Assembly: GCA_945876015.1 (NCBI GenBank)
Contig: CAMCNM010000081.1
Span: forward strand, 1 to 8,132
Source: Gemmatimonas phototrophica
GTDB lineage: Bacteria > Gemmatimonadota > Gemmatimonadetes > Longimicrobiales > Gaopeijiaceae
DNA: 8,132 bases
Direction: 5' to 3'
The notes under the pieces were generated by a model. It searched no databases, was not told where the DNA came from, and saw nothing but the letters and a program-made list of their open reading frames with translations. Numbering within the stretch: position 1 is the first letter of the stretch; each line of letters begins with the position of its first letter. The position numbers and the translations under genes were made by a program. Shown one piece after another: positions 1 to 5,173 of this stretch.

Positions 1-1
1 G

Positions 2-454
2 CTGGGCACGCGCCCGCGGCTGGTGCTGGAGACCGAGCGGGGAAGGGTCGTGCTCGATCTCTTCACGGAAGAGGCCCCGCTCACCGTGCAGACTCTGGCG
101 CGGTTGGCGCGCGAGGGGCGCTTCGACGGGGTCCCGTTCCACCGCGTCCTGCCCAACTTCATGGCCCAGGGCGGCGACGTGGATCGCGGAAACGGGTTGG
201 GCGAGCCCGGGTTCCGGATCCCGAGCGAGCTCACGCATCTGCGCTACACCCGGGGCACCGCCGGGATGGCGCGAACCGACAAGGATACCGAGAACTCACA
301 GTTCTTCATCACGCACTCGATGCAGCCGCACCTGGACGGCGCGTACGGCGCGTTCGGGCGGGTGGTCGAAGGGCTGGACGTGGTGGACGCGATCATCGAG
401 GGCGATCGAGTGACGCGGGCCACCATCGAAGCGAGTCCGGCTCCGACTCCCTGA
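2..454 (+). CDS. Peptidylprolyl isomerase, cyclophilin type (5' end outside window)
   Basis: This is a cyclophilin domain that catalyses cis-trans isomerisation of Xaa-Pro bonds. The frame is open from base 2, so the gene probably starts upstream; a GTG at 23 is the first in-window start but lies inside the first beta strand (RLVLETERGRVVLDLF). Numbering from that GTG, the motif FHRVLPNFMAQGGD sits at residues 39-52 and carries the catalytic Arg (R41) and Gln (Q49). NSQFFIT is at 91-97 and HLDGAYGAFGRVVEGLDVV at 103-121. The tryptophan of human CypA (W121), which determines cyclosporin sensitivity, is absent, as in many bacterial cyclophilins. The domain is complete, with a short Pro/Ala-rich tail. 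From family knowledge I suspect it is the C-terminal domain of a longer HEAT-repeat/PPIase exported protein, but the N-terminus is not visible. Its stop directly abuts the convergent ThiE stop. Confidence 0.9.
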   Translation: MGTRPRLVLETERGRVVLDLFTEEAPLTVQTLARLAREGRFDGVPFHRVLPNFMAQGGDVDRGNGLGEPGFRIPSELTHLRYTRGTAGMARTDKDTENSQFFITHSMQPHLDGAYGAFGRVVEGLDVVDAIIEGDRVTRATIEASPAPTP

Positions 455-1138
455 CTACTTCGCGGCGCGTCGTTCGAAGGGCCCGAGCAGCCGGCGCACG
501 GCATCGGCTGGGTCCGATGCTGCCATCACCGCGCCCACCACCGCGACGCCGGCCGCACGCGTGCCAGCCACCTCCACCGCACGCTCGGTCGTGATCCCCC
601 CGATCGCGACCACCGGCACGTCTACCGCGGCCGCGACCTCGTCGAGCCGCTCCAGCCCGATCGCGTCTCCGGTCCCCGATTTGGTGCTCGTGCCGTAGAC
701 CGCGCCGCACCCGATGTAGCTCGCCCCGTTGGCCACCGCGCGCCGGGCCTCGGCCACCAGATCGCAGGAATAGCCGATCAGGAAGTCCGCCGGCACCTTC
801 GCGCGGAGCGCCGCGACCGGGATGTCGTCGGGGCCGACGTGCACGCCGTCGGCCCGCGCGGCGAGCGCCACGTCGAGCCGGTCGTTGATGAAGAGGAGGG
901 CGCCGAAGCGCCGCGTGAGATCTCGCATGCGGAGGGCCACGGACAGAAGCGCGCCCGCACCGGCATCCTTGTCACGCAGCTGGATGGCCCGGGCGCCCGC
1001 AGCGAGCGACCGCTCGACTATCTCTTCGACCGAGCGTGGTTCGGCGAGAAGCCGATCGGTGAGGACGACGAGACGGAGGGCGAGCCGGAGATCGATGCGG
1101 GCGGCGAGAGCGCGATCCGCCGCGTCCTTCCCGCTCAT
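455..1138 (-). CDS. thiE: Thiamine-phosphate synthase ThiE
   Basis: ThiE is a cytosolic TIM-barrel enzyme that joins HMP-pyrophosphate to HET-phosphate, giving thiamine phosphate and PPi. The 227-residue protein shows the family motifs in order: IQLRDK (52-57), INDRLDVALAARADGVHVG (84-102) with the Asn-Asp pair at 85-86, GPDD (102-105), GYSCDLVAEA (122-131), YIGCGAVYGTSTKSG (141-155) with the Thr/Lys pyrophosphate loop, AIGGI (179-183) and GVAVVGAVM (197-205). All expected substrate-contact positions look intact. The ATG at 1138 overlaps the MltG stop as ATGA. The frame stays open upstream only as a shadow of mltG, so longer versions are spurious. No good Shine-Dalgarno precedes the ATG, which suggests translation coupled to mltG. 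It has about 20 residues before the first strand and is somewhat longer than the roughly 211-residue E. coli enzyme. No other thi gene is in the window. Confidence 0.95.
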   Translation of the reverse strand: MSGKDAADRALAARIDLRLALRLVVLTDRLLAEPRSVEEIVERSLAAGARAIQLRDKDAGAGALLSVALRMRDLTRRFGALLFINDRLDVALAARADGVHVGPDDIPVAALRAKVPADFLIGYSCDLVAEARRAVANGASYIGCGAVYGTSTKSGTGDAIGLERLDEVAAAVDVPVVAIGGITTERAVEVAGTRAAGVAVVGAVMAASDPADAVRRLLGPFERRAAK

Positions 1139-2172
1139 CGCGTCGCGCGCGGCACTCCCGCGGAGTCGAGCGCGGGGCGGGACGGCTCGGCGACCCTGGC
1201 GGAGTCCCGTGCGCGCCGCGCGGTCCGGGTCGCGTTCACGTGTTCCGCGAGCGTGCGCGTGAACACGTGCGTCCCGTCCGGTCGCGCGACGAAGTAGAGG
1301 AGGTCGGAGTCCTCGGGCTCGAGCACCGCGCGCAGCGCCGCTTCGCCCGGCGATCCGATGGGTCCCGGCGGGAGGCCCGGTTGCCTGTACGTATTGTAGG
1401 GGTTGTCCTTGACCGAATCGATCGCGGCGAACAGCAGGCGCGCGCGCGTTCCCCCGAGCGCGTACAGGACGGTCGGGTCGGCCTCGAGCCGCATGCCCCT
1501 GCGCACGCGGTTCAGGTAAACGGACGCGATCCGGGGCATCTCTTCCCAGCGCCGCGCCTCCGCCTGGACGATCGACGCGAGCGTCACCGCCTCGCGCTCG
1601 GTGAGCTCCAGCTCGGCGAGGCGCTGGCGGCGCTCGGGGGTCCAGAACGAGCGGTAGCGCTCGGTCATCGCCTCGAGCACCGCGGAGAGCGACGAGCCGG
1701 GCGTGAATCGGTAGGTGTCGGGGAACAGGTAACCCTCGAGTCCGGGGCCGGGCACCTGCCACCGCTCCGCGACCCTGTCGGCGCTCACCCGTGCTTTCAC
1801 GGTATCCGCGGGGAGCCCCGTCGCGGCGGCGACCCGCGGGATCATCTGCGCCACCGTCCACCCCTCGGGGATCGTCATTGGGACGCTCACCACGCGCCCT
1901 TCGCTCAGGGCGTCGATGATCACGTCCCAGCTCTCGCCCTGTCGGAGCGCGTACACACCGGCCTTGAGCTCGCGGTCCTTCCGCTTGATCCGCACGTAGG
2001 CCCGGAACAGAGGCGGCTGCTCGATCACGCCCCGCGCGCTCAGGCTGTCCGTCACCTGTTGGAGGGAGGCGCCGCGGGGAACGATGAAGGTCAGCGGCTC
2101 CCCGACGGGATCGCCACCGCAGGAGACCGCGAGCAGCGCGAGCGTGAGCGGAAGAGCGGCGCGCCGGATCAC
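1135..2172 (-). CDS. mltG: Endolytic murein transglycosylase MltG
   Basis: MltG (YceG-like) is an inner-membrane lytic transglycosylase that cleaves nascent glycan strands in the periplasm and sets their length. Started at the GTG at 2172, the protein has 345 residues, close to the 340 of E. coli MltG. Landmarks are a LysM-like N-terminal part (about 26-100), LEGYLFPDTY (145-154), LASIVQAEA (198-206) with the probable catalytic Glu at 205, MRLEADPTVLYALG (227-240), NPYNTYRQPGLPPGPIGSPG (257-276), and the closing YFVA and GTHVFTRTLAEH segments (293-311). The short N-terminus is RRAALPLTLALLAVSC, a hydrophobic stretch ending in Cys18 that resembles a lipoprotein signal rather than the usual long membrane helix. 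The start is chosen because its GTGA overlaps the RuvX stop and because AGGA lies 9 nt upstream. An in-frame extension to 2400 only shadows ruvX. Confidence 0.95.
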   Translation of the reverse strand: MIRRAALPLTLALLAVSCGGDPVGEPLTFIVPRGASLQQVTDSLSARGVIEQPPLFRAYVRIKRKDRELKAGVYALRQGESWDVIIDALSEGRVVSVPMTIPEGWTVAQMIPRVAAATGLPADTVKARVSADRVAERWQVPGPGLEGYLFPDTYRFTPGSSLSAVLEAMTERYRSFWTPERRQRLAELELTEREAVTLASIVQAEARRWEEMPRIASVYLNRVRRGMRLEADPTVLYALGGTRARLLFAAIDSVKDNPYNTYRQPGLPPGPIGSPGEAALRAVLEPEDSDLLYFVARPDGTHVFTRTLAEHVNATRTARRARDSARVAEPSRPALDSAGVPRATR

Positions 2173-2636
2173 GCGGGATCGTCCTGGTGAGCAGCCTTTC
2201 GACGGTCGAGCCACGCCTGGAGGATGATCGCCGCCGCGGCGCGATCGACGCGATCCTTCTTCTCCCGCTCTCCCTTCGGCAGGCCGATCTCCCGGACCGC
2301 GCGTCCCGCGCGCACCGAGCTGAAGCGCTCGTCCAGATACTCGACCGGCGCGCTTATCCTGCTCCCCAGCTCGTCCCCGGCCCGACGCACCTCCCGGCAC
2401 CAGTCGGTCTCCTCGCCCTTCAGATCGATCGGCAGGCCGACCACGATGCGCACCACCTCATGCGCGCGCGCGATCTCCTCCAGCGCCTTGAGCGGAGGGC
2501 GCTTACCGGGGCGGCGCTCGATGGTTTCCAGCGGGGTGGCCAGCGTGGCGGTCGCGTCACTCAGCGCGACGCCGGTCCTGCGCTCGCCGAAGTCGATTCC
2601 CATCACGCGTCCTTCGGTCCCCACGAGGCCCGTCAC
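2169..2636 (-). CDS. ruvX: RuvX/YqgF, RNase H-like putative pre-16S rRNA nuclease
   Basis: RuvX/YqgF is a cytosolic RNase H-fold protein implicated in 16S rRNA 5' end maturation and formerly called a Holliday junction resolvase. The call rests on GIDFGERRTGVALSD (13-27, catalytic Asp15), VVGLPIDLKGEETD (65-78), LDERFSS (101-107, Glu103) and KKDRVDRAAAAIILQAWLD (127-144 region, Asp131), which together give the expected acidic triad. I used the GTG at 2636 because it overlaps the upstream stop as GTGA, giving 155 residues. A rival start is the ATG at 2603 (144 residues), preceded at 6 nt by GAAGGA. That one has the better ribosome site but trims the first beta strand (RVMGIDFG). GTG 2624 is a third option. 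The mltG-ruvX association is known in several phyla. Confidence 0.92.
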   Translation of the reverse strand: MTGLVGTEGRVMGIDFGERRTGVALSDATATLATPLETIERRPGKRPPLKALEEIARAHEVVRIVVGLPIDLKGEETDWCREVRRAGDELGSRISAPVEYLDERFSSVRAGRAVREIGLPKGEREKKDRVDRAAAAIILQAWLDRRKAAHQDDPA

Positions 2637-3169
2637 AGCGACGCGAGCGCCGTCTCCAAGTCCTGCCCGTCCAGGACGAACCCGTACAGGTCGTGAACGG
2701 TCGCCGAGGAGCCGAACGCGAACGTGCACCGCTCGTCGCCGCGCGTGCGGCAGGTCACTTCGAGCACCGCGATCGGCCCACCTGCGGCTCCGGTGAGGAG
2801 CGCCGAGAGCATGCCGGACGAAAACGTGCACGAAGGCTGGCTCTCACCGCTTCCGCCGATCGCCTCGGCCCAGTCCGGGCTGGCCAGCAGGCCCACGCCC
2901 GGGTGCGCCGCGCGATGCGTGAGGGTGCCCCAGCCGCGCTTGCCGAGCGCTGTGGCGAGCCGTGCCCAGAAGCCGGTCTCGTCCAGATCGGCGAGCTCGC
3001 GGCCCGGACCGCGCCTGAGAGCCGTCCAGAGGGCCTCGCCGGTCTGGAAGCCGGCGGTTTGGAGGGCATGGATCGCGGGCAGCGGGCCCACATCCTGCTG
3101 CAGGCTCCTGCGGAGCGTAGTGAGCCCGATAGCGGGAATCGCCACGTCGCGCATTTCACTCGACTCCAT
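2633..3169 (-). CDS. V4R-domain protein (4-vinyl-reductase-type small-ligand domain)
   Basis: This 178-residue cytosolic protein has no signal peptide or membrane helix. Its C-terminal part matches the V4R pattern: CTFSSGMLSALL (114-125), then PIAVLEVTC (132-140) and GDERCTFAFG (144-153). It has just three cysteines, at 114, 140 and 148, the positions that typify V4R domains. The family includes BchJ-like proteins and regulatory ligand-binding domains; a metal- or small-molecule-binding role is generally assumed. The N-terminal third (RRSLQQDVGPLPAIHALQTAG) resembles the helical lead-in of stand-alone V4R proteins. The ATG at 3169 is preceded at 4 nt by GGAGG, a strong ribosome site, so longer in-frame starts at 3226 or 3295 are not needed. 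It is the first gene of the leftward operon and its stop overlaps the ruvX GTG. Its biological function is not known to me; nothing nearby suggests chlorophyll synthesis. Confidence 0.8.
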   Translation of the reverse strand: MESSEMRDVAIPAIGLTTLRRSLQQDVGPLPAIHALQTAGFQTGEALWTALRRGPGRELADLDETGFWARLATALGKRGWGTLTHRAAHPGVGLLASPDWAEAIGGSGESQPSCTFSSGMLSALLTGAAGGPIAVLEVTCRTRGDERCTFAFGSSATVHDLYGFVLDGQDLETALASL

Positions 3170-3321
3170 CCGACCTCCAAAAGGGGAAGGCGCCAGGCCC
3201 GGTAGAACGGAACGTATGATGCCCATCGTCGTACGATGACCGGCGCCGCGGAACCTTCGGTGCGCGGTTCGACAATATAACCGGCGGGGTGGCACGGGCC
3301 ACGCCGCAGCGGAGCCGACAC
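3170..3321. promoter_or_regulatory. Divergent promoter region between the V4R operon and ytxH
   Basis: These 152 nt separate two divergent transcription units and should hold both promoters. The segment is locally less GC-rich around 3211-3240 and 3269-3281. For the rightward unit, TATAAC at 3276-3281 is a possible -10, but no convincing -35 stands upstream. For the leftward unit, no clear sigma-70 pair is visible. Two overlapping inverted repeats lie at 3218-3238 and are annotated separately. The assignment as a promoter region follows from gene orientation; the individual boxes are weak. Confidence 0.5.
3218..3238. repeat. Two overlapping short palindromes, possible operator
   Basis: GATG-cc-CATC at 3218-3227 is a perfect 4+4 inverted repeat. 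It shares its right arm with CATCGT-cgt-ACGATG at 3224-3238, a perfect 6+6 inverted repeat with a 3-nt spacer. They lie about 50-70 nt upstream of the V4R start codon, where an operator would be expected. The symmetry is seen directly; regulatory use is inference, and arms this short can arise by chance. Confidence 0.3.
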
Positions 3322-3564
3322 GTGGACTACGACAACGACGGACAGGTGCTGAATTTCGTCTCGGGACTCGTGCTGGGTGCGGTCATCGGCGCCGGAATCG
3401 CGCTTCTCATGGCCCCGGACAAGGGCAGCCGGACGCGCCGCAGGCTGGTCAAGACCGCTTCGCGCCTGAAGGGCGACGCCGGCGACAAGTGGGAAGAGCT
3501 GGCCGACGACGTGACGAAGAAGGTCGACGAAGCCGTGCGGGGCGCGCGCAAGCGCTTCTCCTGA
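3322..3564 (+). CDS. YtxH-domain small membrane protein
   Basis: This is an 80-residue protein with one membrane helix near the N-terminus (about residues 10-31, rich in Gly, Ala and Val), followed by the typical YtxH junction MAPDKGSRTRRRL (30-42). A charged, helical, probably cytoplasmic tail rich in Lys, Arg, Asp and Glu completes it. YtxH/gas-vesicle-like proteins are often linked to envelope or general stress, but the molecular role is unknown. The GTG at 3322 is preferred because GGAG lies 7 nt upstream. The GTG at 3289 would add 11 residues (including several Arg) and has only a G-rich run directly touching it. It is followed after 37 nt by the phosphorylase gene on the same strand, so the two are probably co-transcribed, though their functions are not obviously connected. 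Confidence 0.8.
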   Translation: MDYDNDGQVLNFVSGLVLGAVIGAGIALLMAPDKGSRTRRRLVKTASRLKGDAGDKWEELADDVTKKVDEAVRGARKRFS

Positions 3565-3569
3565 CGGAA

Positions 3570-3597
3570 GGCCGGAGCCGGGGAAGGCGGCTCGGCC
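3570..3597 (+). promoter_or_regulatory. Hairpin with Shine-Dalgarno-like loop upstream of deoA
   Basis: The arm GGCCGGAGCC (3570-3579) can pair with GGCTCGGCC (3589-3597), giving nine G:C-rich or A:U pairs with one bulged G on the 5' side. The 9-nt loop (3580-3588, GGGGAAGGC) contains the only Shine-Dalgarno-like GGAAGG before the ATG at 3602. Its linear spacing of 14 nt is too long unless the stem forms and shortens it. No T-run follows, so it is not a standard intrinsic terminator. The pairing is visible in the sequence; a role in translation is speculation. Confidence 0.35.
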
Positions 3598-3601
3598 GCG
3601 C

Positions 3602-4927
3602 ATGATCCCGGCCCGGCTGATCGAACGGAAGAGGGAGGGCGGCTCGCTCGACCGCGAGGAGATCCGTGGCTTCTTCGCGGCGTATCTGCGCGCGGAGGTC
3701 ACGGACTATCAGATGTCCGCCTTCCTCATGGCGGTGTTCTTCCGCGGCATGAACCAGGAAGAGCTGGACGCGCTCGTCGCGGTGATGCTCGAGTCGGGCG
3801 GGACGGTGGATTTCTCCCACCTCCCTGAGCCGAAGGTAGACAAGCACTCGACGGGCGGGGTGGGCGACAAGGTGTCGCTCGTGGTGGCGCCCCTTGCCGC
3901 CGAGCTGGGGCTGCGCGTGCCGATGATGGCGGGGCGCGGCCTCGGACACACCGGGGGCACCCTCGACAAGCTCGAGGCCATCCCGGGCTTCCGGACCGAC
4001 CTCTCCATGGAGCGCTTCGTTTCGGTCGTGGGCGAGGTCGGCTGCGCCATCACCGGACAGACCGCCGAGATCGCGCCGCTCGACCGGCGGCTCTACGACC
4101 TCCGTAACGCGACCGGGACGGTTCCCTCGCTCCCGCTCATCGCCTCCAGCATCATGAGCAAGAAGCTCGCGGAGGGTCTCACCGCGCTGCTCCTCGACGT
4201 GAAGGTTGGAGACGGAGCTTTTCTCCCGCAGGAGAAGGAGGCGCTCGAGCTCGCGCGCACGATGGTCGCGCTGGGCGAGGCGCGCGGGGTGCGCACCACC
4301 GCGCTGCTCACCGCTATGGACCGGCCCCTCGGCCGCGCTCTGGGCAACGCGCTCGAGACGCGCGAGGCGATCGATTGCCTCGCGGGCGGCGGGCCGGCCG
4401 ACCTGCGCAGGGTCACGCTCGATCAGGCGGTCGAGATGGCGCTGCTGGCCGATCCACGATCGGACCGGGGCGCGACCCGCTCCCGCGCGGAGCGCGCGTT
4501 GGACGACGGACGCGCGCTCGAGCACTTCGCCCGCATGGTCGCCGCCCAGGGGGGCGACGCGGAAGTGGTCGAGCACCCGGATCGCCTCCCGCGCGCCGAG
4601 GTCGTGATCGACTGTGCGGCGCCGAGCGCGGGAGTGGTGACCCGGGTCTCGCCCCGTCCGCTCGGCTGGGGCATCGTCGAGCTGGGAGGCGGGAGGCGCG
4701 CGGTGGGGGACAGGGTCCACCCCGGCGTCGGATTCGTGCTCATGGTCGCGCCAGGGGACCGGGTCGAAACGGGTGCCCCGCTCGGTCAGGTGCACGCTGC
4801 CTGTGCGGAGGATGCGGAGCTCGGGAGCTCGATCCTGCGTGAAGCCGTGACGATCGGTGCGGGTCAGCCGCAACTCAGGCGGCTCGTGTCCCACCGCGTG
4901 AGCCGCGACGGAGTCGAGGCGCTCTAG
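3602..4927 (+). CDS. deoA: Pyrimidine-nucleoside / thymidine phosphorylase
   Basis: This 441-residue cytosolic salvage enzyme splits (deoxy)thymidine or uridine with phosphate into the base and (deoxy)ribose-1-phosphate. It has the three-part fold: helical domain (about 1-65), glycosyltransferase-3-like alpha/beta domain (about 70-335) and C-terminal PyNP domain (about 345-420). KHSTGGVGDKVS (81-92) is the phosphate loop. GRGLGHTGGTLDKLE (111-125) is the family signature, and LRNATGTV to SSIMSKKLA (167-190) supplies the base-binding Arg168, Ser183 and Lys187. Numbering runs three below E. coli DeoA, so Ala110 stands where E. coli has phosphate-contacting Ser113. The ATG at 3602 gives an N-terminus that aligns well with the family (LIERKREGG resembles LIRKKRDGG). 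I cannot tell thymidine-specific from broad pyrimidine specificity by eye, so deoA (alternatively pdp) is a working symbol. Confidence 0.93.
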   Translation: MIPARLIERKREGGSLDREEIRGFFAAYLRAEVTDYQMSAFLMAVFFRGMNQEELDALVAVMLESGGTVDFSHLPEPKVDKHSTGGVGDKVSLVVAPLAAELGLRVPMMAGRGLGHTGGTLDKLEAIPGFRTDLSMERFVSVVGEVGCAITGQTAEIAPLDRRLYDLRNATGTVPSLPLIASSIMSKKLAEGLTALLLDVKVGDGAFLPQEKEALELARTMVALGEARGVRTTALLTAMDRPLGRALGNALETREAIDCLAGGGPADLRRVTLDQAVEMALLADPRSDRGATRSRAERALDDGRALEHFARMVAAQGGDAEVVEHPDRLPRAEVVIDCAAPSAGVVTRVSPRPLGWGIVELGGGRRAVGDRVHPGVGFVLMVAPGDRVETGAPLGQVHAACAEDAELGSSILREAVTIGAGQPQLRRLVSHRVSRDGVEAL

Positions 4928-4945
4928 CCGGGGAATCCGGGACTA
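4925..4945. terminator. Weak hairpin between convergent stop codons
   Basis: The 15 nt between the deoA stop and the DUF3343 stop contain CCGG-ggaat-CCGG. The two TAG stop codons, one per strand, can extend this stem (TAG/CTA) across a 2-nt bulge. No U-run follows in either direction. It could be a poor bidirectional terminator; it is the only candidate in a gap too short for two separate ones. Confidence 0.2.
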
Positions 4946-5173
4946 ACGGACGCCGGTGAACGTCCCGAAGTGGATGCCCTCTTCGCGGAAGGCGGCCGAG
5001 AGCTCGTCCGCGCGCACGACCTCCGCCCTCAGCGCGAGCCCGCACTTCGCCTTGGCTTCCGGAGGCGCGGGGACGATCTCGGCGGGGACGTTCCGCTCGC
5101 GGGCCGTATCTTCCGCCCAGAGCGCCATGTGCGTGGTCTCGAACGTGAACAGCAGCGTCTCAGCGTCGCTCAT
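4943..5173 (-). CDS. DUF3343 / putative Se/S carrier-like protein
   Basis: This 76-residue soluble protein matches the DUF3343 (Se/S carrier-like) pattern. It begins with a beta strand and FETTHMALWAEDTARERNVP (11-30), continues with an EIVPAPPEAKAKCGLALR segment (32-49) around the single conserved Cys44, and ends in a helix-strand pair (EELSAAF-type helix, then GIHFGTF). Family members usually read F-x-S/T-THxAL at the start and CGLAL/CGIAL in the centre, both seen here. The proposed role is thiol- or selenium-linked carrier activity, by analogy to YedF/TusA-like proteins; no reaction is established that I know of. The ATG at 5173 overlaps the PBP1A stop as ATGA. GGAG ends only 2 nt before the ATG, too close for a normal ribosome site, so translation is probably coupled. 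No selenium-metabolism gene is in the window. Confidence 0.82.
   Translation of the reverse strand: MSDAETLLFTFETTHMALWAEDTARERNVPAEIVPAPPEAKAKCGLALRAEVVRADELSAAFREEGIHFGTFTGVR

Noticed and set aside
1237..1269. Perfect 9+9 inverted repeat CACGTGTTC / GAACACGTG with a 15-nt loop
   Set aside because: It lies inside the mltG 3' coding region, where the codons for His-Val-Phe and Glu-His-Val produce it. It is over 90 nt from the gene ends and has no T-run. Coincidence from protein sequence is the simpler reading.
1240..2190. 316-codon open frame on the plus strand opposite mltG
   Set aside because: It is a shadow of mltG. The composition is Arg/His-heavy, no domain is visible, and it cuts across the end of ruvX.
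3170..3295. N-terminal extension of the V4R protein to in-frame starts at 3226 or 3295
   Set aside because: Neither start has a ribosome site, the added segment is Arg-rich without motif, and the ATG at 3169 has a strong GGAGG.
3449..4894. Long open frame antisense to the phosphorylase
   Set aside because: Extended open antisense frames are expected in GC-rich coding DNA. Its translation is Arg/His/Ala/Pro-rich low-complexity with no recognisable motif, while the sense frame is a clear enzyme.
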